A stretch of 64,000 bases of DNA from Niastella vici (GTDB taxonomy: Bacteria > Bacteroidota > Bacteroidia > Chitinophagales > Chitinophagaceae), in contig NZ_LVYD01000051.1 in NCBI RefSeq assembly GCF_002077945.1, positions 1 to 64,000 on the forward strand, written 5' to 3'. Below, one piece after another: positions 1-9,584 of this stretch (position 1 is its first letter; each line of letters opens with the position of its first letter). A program made the position numbers and the translations under genes. The notes below the pieces were generated by a model. That model saw only the letters and a program-made list of their open reading frames with translations, had not been told where the DNA came from and ran no database searches.

Positions 1-237
1 GATTAAAGACGCAACGCTTGTGATGCGGCTTAATTAGCAACTTTGGGTACAGCTTTCCAAAAAATGACCCCTGATACCTGTTCGTAGTGTAAAATGATCA
101 ACCTGGGTTCCATTTTAAACATAAAAAATGGCTTTCGATACAAATGCCTTTCCAGATTGTAAAGTGTGGGATTGAATTACCGTTCACCAGCCGGCAGATA
201 TGGGTAACCGCGTCACATTATCGCATAAAATTGTAGA
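1..237. other. gene-free left edge
   Basis: I see no open reading frame, RNA gene or clear signal in this stretch. It lies downstream of the minus-strand tRNA genes, so it may be spacer or the flank of a gene outside the window. Confidence 0.5.
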
Positions 238-268
238 AATAAAAAAGGCTCCCATTACAGAAGCCTTT
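238..268 (-). terminator. Rho-independent terminator of first initiator tRNA
   Basis: The inverted repeat AAAGGCT (244-250) / AGCCTTT (262-268) reads on the minus strand as a hairpin followed by a run of T. It sits just downstream of the tRNA at 275-346. The same arrangement recurs at 451-476 behind the second tRNA copy. Confidence 0.75.
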
Positions 269-274
269 CCTTTG

Positions 275-346
<72 letters not shown>

Positions 347-450
347 ATATAATAAGTTTGCATTTAATTTTAAGAACCTGATCGAACCGCCATGCGCCCT
401 TGGAAATAAGCCCATGATCACCGGGCGAATTTGACGCTAATTTGTGAAAT

Positions 451-476
451 AAAAAAAGGCTCCTGTTACAGAGCCT
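451..476 (-). terminator. Rho-independent terminator of second initiator tRNA
   Basis: GGCTC (458-462) / GAGCC (471-475) reads on the minus strand as a short hairpin followed by seven T. It lies directly downstream of tRNA copy 2 and closely resembles the terminator at 238-268, so tRNA and terminator were probably duplicated as a unit. Confidence 0.75.
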
Positions 477-484
477 CTTCTTCG

Positions 485-556
<72 letters not shown>

Positions 557-752
557 ATATAATAAGTTGAATTTACCTTTTTAAGAACTTTGTCCGGTAC
601 CTGCACAAGTATTTTAACTTTTCTTTGCCCTCAAAATCAGTCCCGGTGCGTCGATTTTTCCAATTTTTTTCCGCTTCTAAACAACCTTCTTCGTTAATTG
701 GGTTGCAAAGATAAAGATATAAATGATTGCCACCAAACAAATTTTAATAATC

Positions 753-760
753 TACCTTTG
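753..760 (+). promoter_or_regulatory. -7 promoter element for era
   Basis: TACCTTTG matches the Bacteroidota -7 consensus TAnnTTTG and lies 11 bp before the era start, implying a very short leader. No convincing -33 TTTG is found at the usual spacing; a TTG at 727-729 is slightly too far. Confidence 0.5.
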
Positions 761-771
761 CAGGAATTTTA

Positions 772-1647
772 ATGTCAATGAAAGCGGGTTTCGTAAGCAT
801 TTTTGGGCGCCCCAATGCGGGCAAAAGCACCTTGCTGAACGCTCTTATGGGTGAAAAGCTGGCTATTGTATCTCCCAAGGTGCAAACCACCCGTCACCGT
901 ATCAAGGGCATTTTAACAGAGCCTGAGTACCAGATCATCTTTTCTGATACGCCCGGCATTATTGATCCTAAATATAAATTACAGGAAAAAATGATGCAGG
1001 CGGTAAAACAGGCACTTGAAGATACAGATGTCGCCCTGCTGATGGTTGATATCAATGAAACCCTCGATGAAGTAAACGGTATCTTTGAAGCGCTGCGCCT
1101 GAAGGTGCCCGCGATCATCGTTATCAATAAGCTCGATGAAGCATCGGCGGCCAAAAAAAAGGAAGTATTTGATTTCTTTGCCGCCAAACCTTATTGCAAA
1201 GCACTGGCTGGCATCTCGGCCCTGAAAAAAACAGGTCTGAAAGAACTAATCGATGCCATCCTGCAATTCCTCCCCGAAAATCCGCCATTTTTTGAAGGGG
1301 ATGAGCTCACCGATCTGCCTACCCGTTTTTTTTGCGCGGAAATGATCAGGGAGAAGATATTTTATTTATACCAGGAAGAAATACCCTATCACACAACGGT
1401 TATTGTGAACGAGTTCAAGGAAAAATCATCCTTAGTGAAAATTGCTGCTGATATAATCGTAAACCGGGAATCGCAGAAAGGTATTTTGCTGGGCGTTGGC
1501 GGAAAAATGATCAGGCAGTTGGGTACAGAAGCCAGAAAAGATATTGAACAGTTCCTGGGACAAAAGATATTTCTGGAACTGTTTGTGAAAGTGCGACCCA
1601 AGTGGCGCGATAATGATTACATGTTAAAAGAATACGGCTATCACTAA
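772..1647 (+). CDS. era: GTPase Era
   Basis: Ribosome-assembly GTPase that binds the 3' end of 16S rRNA and monitors 30S maturation in the cytoplasm. At 291 residues it has the usual family length. The N-terminal G domain shows the P-loop GRPNAGKST (G1), QTTRHR (switch I), DTPG (G3) and NKLD (G4). The C-terminal third has the KH-domain signature GKGGKMIRQLG-like stretch (here GVGGKMIRQLGTEARKDIE). A second ATG two codons in (778) could be the true start. der follows after 18 bp, so the two GTPase genes are probably co-transcribed. Confidence 0.97.
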   Translation: MSMKAGFVSIFGRPNAGKSTLLNALMGEKLAIVSPKVQTTRHRIKGILTEPEYQIIFSDTPGIIDPKYKLQEKMMQAVKQALEDTDVALLMVDINETLDEVNGIFEALRLKVPAIIVINKLDEASAAKKKEVFDFFAAKPYCKALAGISALKKTGLKELIDAILQFLPENPPFFEGDELTDLPTRFFCAEMIREKIFYLYQEEIPYHTTVIVNEFKEKSSLVKIAADIIVNRESQKGILLGVGGKMIRQLGTEARKDIEQFLGQKIFLELFVKVRPKWRDNDYMLKEYGYH

Positions 1648-1665
1648 TAATTTTTGAGCAACATT

Positions 1666-2982
1666 ATGTCAGGTTTTACAGTAGCAATTGTTGGAAGGCC
1701 CAATGTAGGGAAAAGTACATTTTTTAATCGCCTGCTTGAGCAGCGTAAAGCAATCGTGGATGACGTGAGCGGTGTAACCCGCGACCGCCAGTATGGTGTG
1801 GCCGACTGGAATGGTAAATCGTTCAACATCATAGATACGGGCGGTTTTGTACCGGCAAGCGAAGACGTTTTTGAAAAAGAGATCGGTAAACAGGTGATGA
1901 TCGCCGTGGAAGAAGCCAATGCCATGTTATTTATGGTTGACGCCGCAACCGGTATTACCGACCTCGATGAATCTATGGCCGATGTATTGCGCCGTACCGC
2001 CAAACCCGTTTTCCTGGTGGTGAACAAAGTAGATAATCATGAACGCCTGCTCGAAGCCACCGAATTTTACGGACTGGGCTTTGATAATATCTTTTTCATT
2101 TCGTCAATGAGTGGCAGTGGTTCTGGTGAATTGCTCGATGCATTGGCCGCCCTCATCACCGAAGACCAGGCGGCTGCTGTAGAGGCAGAAGCCGCTTTAC
2201 CCAAGTTTGCGATCATTGGTCAGCCCAATACAGGGAAATCGTCTTTGCTGAACGCCCTCATAGGGCAGGAGCGCACTATTGTCAGCGATATTGCCGGTAC
2301 AACCCGCGATACCATTCATACCCATTATAATTTATTCCAGAAAGAATTTGTTTTGATCGATACTGCAGGTATCCGTCGCAAAACAAAAGTGCACGAAGAC
2401 CTGGAATTCTATTCGGTGATCAGGGCCATTAAAGCCATGGATGAAGCTGATGTTTGTTTGCTGTTGCTCGATGCTGAAAAAGGGATCACCCAACAGGACC
2501 TGAACATTTTCAGCCTGGCAGTGAAAAAAGGAAAAGGCATATTGTTGTTGGTGAACAAATGGGACAAAATGGAGAAAGCGACCAACACCGCCCGCGATTA
2601 TGAGAACGAATTGAAAAAGCGCATAGCGCCGTTCTCCGATGTGCCTATCATTTTTATTTCGGCCCTCGAAAAGCTGCGCATTCATAAAGCCATTGAAATA
2701 GCCCTGGAAGTATATGATAATAAATCGCGTAAGGTGCCTACTTCCGAACTGAATGAGGTAATGTTGAAAGCAATTGGTGCGTATCAGCCGCCGGTGGTGC
2801 GGGGTAATCCTATTAAAATTAAATATGTAACACAGCTGCCTACGCATGTGCCATCGTTTGCTTTCTTCTGCAATTTCCCCGACGATGTAAAACAGCCTTA
2901 TAAAAATTATCTTGAGAACCAGCTGCGCCAGCATTTTAAATTCACCGGCGTGCCCGTGCGTCTCTTCTTTAGAAAGAAATAA
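1666..2982 (+). CDS. der: GTPase Der (EngA)
   Basis: Double-GTPase needed for 50S subunit assembly. Two tandem G domains are visible: GRPNVGKS near residue 10 and GQPNTGKSS near residue 185, each with DTGG/DTAG and NKVD/NKWD motifs. A C-terminal KH-like domain ends in the typical basic GVPVRLFFRKK. The frame is open back to a TTG at 1654, but the ATG at 1666 (protein MSGFTVAIVGRPN) fits family N-termini and gives 438 residues. It follows era by 18 bp and ends in a strong terminator. Confidence 0.97.
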   Translation: MSGFTVAIVGRPNVGKSTFFNRLLEQRKAIVDDVSGVTRDRQYGVADWNGKSFNIIDTGGFVPASEDVFEKEIGKQVMIAVEEANAMLFMVDAATGITDLDESMADVLRRTAKPVFLVVNKVDNHERLLEATEFYGLGFDNIFFISSMSGSGSGELLDALAALITEDQAAAVEAEAALPKFAIIGQPNTGKSSLLNALIGQERTIVSDIAGTTRDTIHTHYNLFQKEFVLIDTAGIRRKTKVHEDLEFYSVIRAIKAMDEADVCLLLLDAEKGITQQDLNIFSLAVKKGKGILLLVNKWDKMEKATNTARDYENELKKRIAPFSDVPIIFISALEKLRIHKAIEIALEVYDNKSRKVPTSELNEVMLKAIGAYQPPVVRGNPIKIKYVTQLPTHVPSFAFFCNFPDDVKQPYKNYLENQLRQHFKFTGVPVRLFFRKK

Positions 2983-3017
2983 TCTATTGCATTCCAAATA
3001 GCCGTGAGGCAGATGAA

Positions 3018-3049
3018 AGCAGGAAGGAAACATCTTCCTGCTTTTTTTT
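3018..3049 (+). terminator. Rho-independent terminator of era-der
   Basis: Stem AGCAGGAAG (3018-3026) / CTTCCTGCT (3034-3042) is followed by eight T. It lies 35 bp downstream of the der stop codon. Confidence 0.9.
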
Positions 3050-3147
3050 CTGATACCGGTACGGTACAATATTGTACTCATGCCTGTAGCATATATATAC
3101 TATAGTATATTACACTAACAGGTATTCGAAAAAATATTTATTTTTTA

Positions 3148-3178
3148 TTTGGTTGATATGATTATTTTTTTACCTTCG
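3148..3178 (+). promoter_or_regulatory. Bacteroidota-type promoter of the secreted protein gene
   Basis: TTTG (3148-3151), 19 bp, then TACCTTCG (3171-3178): a close match to the -33 TTTG / -7 TAnnTTTG pattern with one mismatch and canonical spacing. The start codon is 41 bp downstream. Confidence 0.65.
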
Positions 3179-3218
3179 ATATAACGGCTCTGTAAAGTGG
3201 TATAAAAACTTTACTGTT

Positions 3219-5081
3219 ATGTGGAATAGAAAATTGTTGCGGATCGAGCAGCCTCTGCTTTGTTTTGCCCTTCTTGTAAGTGTTCCCTCTATTGCTCAAC
3301 TTAAATGGGATGGGGAAGCCGGAGATGGCCAATGGATGACAGCCCGGAACTGGGTTGGCGATAAACTCCCTGCTATTACAGATGATATCATTTTGGATAA
3401 TGCGTTTATAACCGGCGGTTATACCGTTACTTTACCAGGCGGCAATAGCAGCGTGCATATCCGCTCAATAGCCATTGCCCCGGGACCGGGCAATACCATT
3501 GAATTAATACTGCCTGCTACCAACACGGCCATTCCTGCTTTTATAATTTCCGGTGCAGTATATGGAATGGTGATCGGGAATGGGGGTATTTTTAAAAATG
3601 CATCCGGTACCGACAGCGGGTTGCCCGTTGAAATAGCTGATTCCCTTAAAATCAATAATGGGGGCCGGTATATCCAAAACACATCCGGCAGTCATGCCGC
3701 TATTGTAACGGTTCTGTCAAAAGCGCCCGGTACTGAAGAGGGAATCTTTGAGTTTGATTTACCCACCGCCTCCAGCACCGTTTCATTGAGCGACCGAAGT
3801 TATGGTAAACTGATATTTTCATCCAATGCCATGAATGGAGCGGTTACTTATACAGCTTCAGGCACAAATCCTGTTACAATAAGAAGTGATCTGTATGTTG
3901 GCACCGGCGTATCGCTTAGCCTCAATTTTACTGATACGCTTTTTATAGGCCGCGATCTGATTCAGCAGGGTGGAACCATAAACCTGGGTACGGCTGCCCG
4001 TACACTGGTAACTGTTATCAACCGGCATCTGGTACAATCTGTCACTGGTTTAATTTGTGAAACAGGGAAGTCTTTTCCTGAAATAGTATTTGGCGGTGTT
4101 AATAACCAGCACATCGATTGTAAAGGCACACTAAAAGATAGCGTTACCATAAAAATGAATAATACAGCCGGTGCTACCCTCACTTCGCCCTGGGCATTAC
4201 CCTATAAATTAAAACTGGCGAAGGGGAATATAACTACTTCTGTGGCTAATATCCTGCAATTGCTTGCGGGCTGCAGTATTGAGGTTGACAGCTTGTTAAG
4301 TAACAGCTTTATTGATGGTCCGCTTCGTAAAGAAGGGCTTTCCGCCGCTGCGCATTTTTTATTCCCGGTTGGAAAAGGAGGTACTATGCGCTGGCTGGCA
4401 TTGAAAAATGTCAGCGGCAATTTTAAGGTGGAGTTTTTTAGCAGCAATCCACAACAGCTTAGCAATACCTATGGTTCCGGCATCAAACAAATTTCGCAAA
4501 CAGGGTACTGGACAATACAGGCCGATGCAAGCCCATTGCCTTCCGCAGCTGTTGAATTATCGTTTAACGGGCCCAACAGTGTGGTGGGCACCAATTTGGC
4601 CACCGCAAGGGTTGCTAAACTTGATAACAACGTTTGGGTGAATGGCGGCAACACCGCTTATACCGGCACTGCCGGTTCACGAGGATCAATAGTGAGTAAT
4701 ACAATGGCTTCCTGGAGTGGGCTTCCTAAGTATTTTACGCTGGGCAGCAGCGAACTGGCCGATGCTCCGCTTACATTGAGCGATGCGTTACCGGGTATCC
4801 GTAATAATGCTATCAATAATAATGGCGGTTCATTACGGTTATTGTCGGTTAGTTTTCCCAATGCTCAGGTGCTTACCTGCCGGGCTTCCGAGAAAACAAA
4901 AGCCAGCTTGTGTATGGTAACCAGTAACGGTGTGGTAGTAAAAGTTACGAATATGATTGTTGAACGCGGTGTAAACAATTTACCGGTACAAATGGCCTCA
5001 CTGCCGGCAGGGGTTTACAGCCTGTATGCTGTTACTGCAAAAGGAGCTTCGAATGTATTGCGGTTCGTATATATAAAGTAA
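3219..5081 (+). CDS. secreted beta-rich protein with T9SS-like C-terminus
   Basis: 620-residue protein with a Sec signal peptide (hydrophobic stretch around residues 12-26, cleavage after SIAQ). The body is Gly/Thr/Ser/Asn-rich with many short beta-prone segments. It opens with a motif around WDGEAGDGQWMTARNWVG that is common at the start of large Bacteroidota surface proteins. The last 30 residues (LPAGVYSLYAV...RFVYIK) resemble a type A T9SS sorting domain, although the usual PNP motif upstream is missing. Export to the cell surface via T9SS is therefore an inference. No catalytic motif is recognised. It has its own promoter and no operon partner. Confidence 0.8.
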   Translation: MWNRKLLRIEQPLLCFALLVSVPSIAQLKWDGEAGDGQWMTARNWVGDKLPAITDDIILDNAFITGGYTVTLPGGNSSVHIRSIAIAPGPGNTIELILPATNTAIPAFIISGAVYGMVIGNGGIFKNASGTDSGLPVEIADSLKINNGGRYIQNTSGSHAAIVTVLSKAPGTEEGIFEFDLPTASSTVSLSDRSYGKLIFSSNAMNGAVTYTASGTNPVTIRSDLYVGTGVSLSLNFTDTLFIGRDLIQQGGTINLGTAARTLVTVINRHLVQSVTGLICETGKSFPEIVFGGVNNQHIDCKGTLKDSVTIKMNNTAGATLTSPWALPYKLKLAKGNITTSVANILQLLAGCSIEVDSLLSNSFIDGPLRKEGLSAAAHFLFPVGKGGTMRWLALKNVSGNFKVEFFSSNPQQLSNTYGSGIKQISQTGYWTIQADASPLPSAAVELSFNGPNSVVGTNLATARVAKLDNNVWVNGGNTAYTGTAGSRGSIVSNTMASWSGLPKYFTLGSSELADAPLTLSDALPGIRNNAINNNGGSLRLLSVSFPNAQVLTCRASEKTKASLCMVTSNGVVVKVTNMIVERGVNNLPVQMASLPAGVYSLYAVTAKGASNVLRFVYIK

Positions 5082-5093
5082 CCAGGAAAATGT

Positions 5094-5165
5094 GTCAGGG
5101 AAGTAAAAAGGGCAAATAAGTATAGAATGATGAAACTTATTATTTGACCCTTTGACTTCCCTGAC
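5094..5165. repeat. palindromic intergenic element
   Basis: Perfect outer arms GTCAGGGAAGT (5094-5104) and ACTTCCCTGAC (5155-5165) enclose a second imperfect pair (GGGCAAATAAGT against ACTTATTATTTGACCC). It lies between convergent genes and could act as a bidirectional terminator, although it lacks strong T runs. It belongs to the class of word-like palindromes seen elsewhere in the window. Confidence 0.7.
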
Positions 5166-5186
5166 CCTTATTACTTTTGAAACTTT

Positions 5187-7427
5187 TTAGGCTGTTTTTA
5201 ATTTAGCTGGTTTATCTAACTTTAATTTAGTGACCAACTGCTGTATCTCTTTCTTGTATTCTTCCAGCGCTTTTTGTTCCTGTTTTATAAAGCTGTTGTC
5301 TTCGAGCTTGCCTACCACTTTGTTCATGGCTTCAGGTGTTTCATATACCATTTTGCGGAAAGGATTGCGATAGTCCTTGGCGCGTGATTCGTATATTTCT
5401 TTTACCATCCATTCTTTGGTGGCAATACTTTGCTGCAACAGGCTTTTTATGATACCCGCACTGGATTTCTTCAGATTGATATCAAACACTTCTTTTACGG
5501 CAGCCATGGCATGCGCCAGTTTCTCCATAGGGTAATTTTTACCCTGCTGCACATAAAATGCATGTACTGCATCCCAATCCTTTATTTTGCCCGCAACGAT
5601 CTGTTTGTTCAGCTTATCTATCTCAGAGCGAAGTATCAATTGACCGCCCACATTCATCCAGGAGGCAATAACCGCTTTTGAAGGCAGGCTTTCGATCAGT
5701 TGCTCATGTGTTTTGATATTGTTGCTGCGAATATGTTCCAGTAACTGCTGCACCAGGTAATACATCACCAGTTCTTTGAACAGGTGATAACTTTTCATCA
5801 CCTTAATGAGGCGTACCGGGCGGCGGCTGTTCTCGAAGTTATCGGCCAGCACTACCAGCTCATTTACCACGGGATCTTGCGTATCGAGCAGTACCTGCCC
5901 AATGGCAATGATGTCATCATCGCTCATTTTTTTGTGGTTGCCTTCGCGCTTCAGCCAGGCTTTACCAACAAATTTTTGCAATAAAGGCAATGACTGTAAC
6001 AGATCGTTGATTGAATCGGGCGCCAGGAAATTAAATTCCAGGGTCTGCGTTTTGTCGGTGCGTTTATCCCGGTCAACATATTTCCAGGAATTACGCGCCA
6101 GGGCATACATGTTGTACATGAACCAATAGCCCGGCATTACCACCAACTGATCATTACTGAGGTCATTGCTGATCAATGAAAATGGAATGGGAATGTGTAA
6201 CTCTGCCGAGTAATCGCCTTTTGCCACTATTGAATAGCAGGCAAATTTTGAATTGTGTTTCAGGCTTACACACAAGCCCGGCCAAAAACCACGGCCGGCA
6301 ATTATTTCACCATCCGGGCTGCGGCTGTTGTGGTTAGAGCCCACGGTGGCGCCTGCGGCCATATTGCTTTGTCCCTGTACCAGCGCAGCACATAAAAATG
6401 AATTGTTATGGTGTTGCTCGTGCGAAGGAAAGATCAGTGAATTCAACACCTCACAACAGGAAATAGTGGAGTTGTCGCCCAGGTACGAGTTGATCAACCG
6501 GGCCCCATATTTAAGTTGCGAGAACGATGCCAGCACAAAACGTACGGCTTTTACGCCATAGAACAGGCGGCAACCGTAACCGATAATACCGTTCACCAGC
6601 TCACAGCCTTCACCTACCTGGGTATTGGCCTCGGCCGATGAATTAATGGTTACGTTCTTTATTTTATTGGCGCCTTTTAAATAAGCGTCGGTCCCGATCT
6701 TTACATCCTTGAGGATGCGGCAATTTTTGATAACCGTGCGGTCGCCAATAGTGCCGTAATAACCACGCAGTGCATCGAACTTCTTTTCGGTAAACTCCTT
6801 AAAGCGGTTCAACAGCTTATCATCATCGCGGAAATAGGTCCATAAAAAAGCATCGCCGGGTAATATGCCATCGAAGGCCAGAATACTGCGGCCCGCATTT
6901 TCATTGCATAGTTCCATCCAGATGCGAATGTTCTCCGGTTCCCCTTCTTTCAGGATACCATTACCGAATTTGGAGTGATCGGTGGTGGCAATTTCATTGC
7001 AGTTCACCAGTATCACTTCATTGCCGATGATATAATGAGAAATGTAATTTACATTATCTACTACCACATTGTCGCCAAAATCGCAACTGATAACGGTACT
7101 GTTGTAAAACCCTACCGGGCGGCGCAGGTTATGGTACTCGAGGTAATAGGGTTCCAGCTTACCTATTCGTACCAGTCCAAAGAACTTACAGTTTTGCACC
7201 AGTTCGGGATTGAACGCATCAGATACCAGCAGGTTATTCCAGTTATCTGAAGTGTTGCGGTTACGTACCAGTACTTCAATTTCGTAGGCTGAAAGGTGAC
7301 GGTAATGAATACCGTTCTTCACCTGTTTATTGCGCAGGTAATACTCATCTTTCCCCTTGGGTAAATAAGGAGACTGAATAAAGTCGTACCCTAACGTATT
7401 GAGAGGTTTACGATTAATTTCATTCAT
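5187..7427 (-). CDS. DUF4954 family left-handed beta-helix protein
   Basis: 746-residue cytoplasmic protein of the DUF4954 family, recognised from its overall sequence. The first two thirds contain degenerate hexapeptide-like repeats (for example IGDRTVIKNCRILKDVKIG, VGEGCELVNGIIGYG and SNMAAGATVGSNHNSRSPDGE), as in left-handed beta-helix acyltransferases and sugar-nucleotide enzymes. The last third is helical and charged. Its function is not established. It starts 33 bp after glmS on the same strand, so co-transcription is likely and a link to amino-sugar metabolism can be suspected. Confidence 0.85.
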   Translation of the reverse strand: MNEINRKPLNTLGYDFIQSPYLPKGKDEYYLRNKQVKNGIHYRHLSAYEIEVLVRNRNTSDNWNNLLVSDAFNPELVQNCKFFGLVRIGKLEPYYLEYHNLRRPVGFYNSTVISCDFGDNVVVDNVNYISHYIIGNEVILVNCNEIATTDHSKFGNGILKEGEPENIRIWMELCNENAGRSILAFDGILPGDAFLWTYFRDDDKLLNRFKEFTEKKFDALRGYYGTIGDRTVIKNCRILKDVKIGTDAYLKGANKIKNVTINSSAEANTQVGEGCELVNGIIGYGCRLFYGVKAVRFVLASFSQLKYGARLINSYLGDNSTISCCEVLNSLIFPSHEQHHNNSFLCAALVQGQSNMAAGATVGSNHNSRSPDGEIIAGRGFWPGLCVSLKHNSKFACYSIVAKGDYSAELHIPIPFSLISNDLSNDQLVVMPGYWFMYNMYALARNSWKYVDRDKRTDKTQTLEFNFLAPDSINDLLQSLPLLQKFVGKAWLKREGNHKKMSDDDIIAIGQVLLDTQDPVVNELVVLADNFENSRRPVRLIKVMKSYHLFKELVMYYLVQQLLEHIRSNNIKTHEQLIESLPSKAVIASWMNVGGQLILRSEIDKLNKQIVAGKIKDWDAVHAFYVQQGKNYPMEKLAHAMAAVKEVFDINLKKSSAGIIKSLLQQSIATKEWMVKEIYESRAKDYRNPFRKMVYETPEAMNKVVGKLEDNSFIKQEQKALEEYKKEIQQLVTKLKLDKPAKLKTA

Positions 7428-7460
7428 GGCTGTTGATGTTAATGGGTGAATGTTTTCGGC

Positions 7461-9302
7461 TTACTCCACGGTTACAGATTTAGCCAGGTTTCTTGGTTTG
7501 TCTACATCCAGTCCTTTTGCAACGCCAATGTAATAGGCCAGCAGCTGCATAGGAATAACGCTGAGCATAGGCGCTACCAGTTCATCGGCAGCCGGCACTA
7601 CAATTACATCATCGGCCATTTTGGTAATAACATCATCGCCTTCTGTGATCACCGCAATTACTTTTCCTTTCCGGGCTTTTATTTCCTGGATGTTGCTGAT
7701 GATCTTCTCATGGTATGAGTCTTTGGTAGCTATGAACACTACAGGCAGGTTTTCATCAACCAGGGCGATAGGGCCATGTTTCATTTCTGCTGCCGGATAG
7801 CCTTCTGCATGAATGTAAGAAATTTCCTTCAGCTTTAACGCGCCTTCCAGGGCAATAGGGAAGTTGTACCCACGGCCTAAATACAGGAAATCACGGGCAT
7901 CTTTATATTTATAAGCCAGTTGTTTTACATGTTCGGCCTGTTGTAAGGTTGCAGGTATTTTTTCAGGAATAGCCTCTAACTCGTTTAATAAATGCAGGAA
8001 GCGTTTATTATCGAGGGTGCCTTTTTCATAACCGAGTTTCAGGGCAATAATGGTGAGTACAGCCAATTGCGCGGTAAATGCTTTTGTACTGGCCACGCCA
8101 ATTTCAGGACCGGCATGGGTATAGGCGCCGGCTTGTGAAACGCGGGCAATGGAGGAGCCCACTACGTTCACAATACCGAAGATAAGGGCGCCCTGTTCTT
8201 TGGCCTTTTCAATGGCCACCAGGGTATCGGCCGTTTCACCGCTTTGCGATACGGCAATGATCACGTCGCCTTTTTGCACCACCGGGTTGCGGTACCTGAA
8301 CTCTGATGCATATTCCACCTCAACGGGAACGCGGCACAATTCTTCAATAATATATTCAGCCAGCAAACCGGCATGCCAGCTGGTTCCGCAGGCAATGATA
8401 ATGATGCGCTGGGCATTCTTAAGCTGCTCTATATTATTCTCAACACCGGCCATAGTTATGGTGCCCTTTTCTGCATCTACGCGACCGCGTAAGCAATCGA
8501 ACACGGTGCTGGGTTGTTCAAAGATCTCTTTCAGCATGAAGTGATCATAACCACCTTTTTCAATTGCGGCCAGTTCAAGATCGAGTTGTTGAACATATGG
8601 TGTTATCTTTTCGTTACCCAGATTTTTTAAGATGAGCTCATCGGGTTTTATAATGGCCAGTTCATAATCGTTTACGTACACAACAGTTTTTGTGTATTCG
8701 ATAATGGGTGAAGCGTCGGATGCGAGGAAATGCTCGTCGCGGTTCTTGCCAATACCAATTACGAGCGGACTGCCTTTGCGGGCGGCAATAAGGGTATCGG
8801 GATTATCCTGGTCGATGAGGATAATTACATAAGCGCCCACAACCCGTTTCAGGGCAATACGAACTGCTTCTTCGAGGCTGCATTTGTTGTTCAGCTGAAT
8901 ATCTTCAATAAATTTCAACAGCACTTCTGTATCGGTATCGCTGATGAAATTGTAGCCTTTTTTCTGTAACTCGCTTTTTAACTGGTTGTAGTTCTCAATG
9001 ATCCCGTTGTGGATCATGGCCAGTTTGCCATTTTCTGATACGTGTGGGTGCGCATTGCGGTCGCAGGGTTCGCCATGGGTGGCCCAACGGGTGTGGCCGA
9101 TACCAATGTTGGCATGCAGATCTTTACCTACCAGTGTTTCTTCGAGATCGGCTACTTTCCCTTTCTTCTTATATACATTCAATCCGCCGTTCAGCAGGGC
9201 AACACCGGAACTGTCGTATCCACGGTATTCGAGTCGTTTTAATCCTTTTAAGATAATAGGGTAAGCTTGCTTGTGTCCTATATATGCTACAATTCCGCAC
9301 AT
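7461..9302 (-). CDS. glmS: glutamine--fructose-6-phosphate aminotransferase
   Basis: Makes glucosamine-6-phosphate from fructose-6-phosphate and glutamine, the entry step to peptidoglycan and LPS amino sugars. 613 residues, full length. The N-terminal class II glutaminase domain begins MCGIVAYIG, with the catalytic Cys2 exposed after Met removal, and contains RWATHG. Two SIS sugar-isomerase domains follow (SQSGETADT; EGALKLKEISYIHAE), and the protein ends in the conserved DKPRNLAKSVTVE. I see no glmS ribozyme upstream. DUF4954 follows downstream. Confidence 0.98.
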   Translation of the reverse strand: MCGIVAYIGHKQAYPIILKGLKRLEYRGYDSSGVALLNGGLNVYKKKGKVADLEETLVGKDLHANIGIGHTRWATHGEPCDRNAHPHVSENGKLAMIHNGIIENYNQLKSELQKKGYNFISDTDTEVLLKFIEDIQLNNKCSLEEAVRIALKRVVGAYVIILIDQDNPDTLIAARKGSPLVIGIGKNRDEHFLASDASPIIEYTKTVVYVNDYELAIIKPDELILKNLGNEKITPYVQQLDLELAAIEKGGYDHFMLKEIFEQPSTVFDCLRGRVDAEKGTITMAGVENNIEQLKNAQRIIIIACGTSWHAGLLAEYIIEELCRVPVEVEYASEFRYRNPVVQKGDVIIAVSQSGETADTLVAIEKAKEQGALIFGIVNVVGSSIARVSQAGAYTHAGPEIGVASTKAFTAQLAVLTIIALKLGYEKGTLDNKRFLHLLNELEAIPEKIPATLQQAEHVKQLAYKYKDARDFLYLGRGYNFPIALEGALKLKEISYIHAEGYPAAEMKHGPIALVDENLPVVFIATKDSYHEKIISNIQEIKARKGKVIAVITEGDDVITKMADDVIVVPAADELVAPMLSVIPMQLLAYYIGVAKGLDVDKPRNLAKSVTVE

Positions 9303-9330
9303 AATTACAGGTTTGAGTTTTACAAATTAA

Positions 9331-9378
9331 GTGTTGAGTTAACAGTGTTACTGTTGTTATTGTGTTGTGTTGAGTTAA
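9331..9378. promoter_or_regulatory. direct and inverted repeats upstream of glmS
   Basis: GTGTTGAGTTAA occurs twice (9331-9342 and 9367-9378), 36 bp apart, with a small inverted repeat AACAGT/ACTGTT (9341-9355) between them. The position 30-75 bp upstream of the glmS start would suit an operator or leader structure. This is sequence pattern only. Confidence 0.35.
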
Positions 9379-9584
9379 ATGTTCTGTATTGCGGATCCTC
9401 GCAATCGGTTGCGCAATATTATCAAAAAAAAGGCCATTCAGTATGCAAAAACATGCAAGGTTAACATACCATTTAAGTGGTATGGGCTGAACGCTTGCTG
9501 ATCCATACAAAATGCCTCATCCTCCCGCCGTTCTGCACGCTCGGTATTACCAGGAAATCAGATAAACAGTAAAGGAAAAATGGA

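Noticed and set aside
2332-3081. 249-codon minus-strand frame inside der
   Set aside because: It is antisense to a highly conserved GTPase gene and has no recognisable features.
9303-9584. glmS ribozyme
   Set aside because: I could not find the conserved ribozyme core in the region upstream of glmS; only short repeats are visible.
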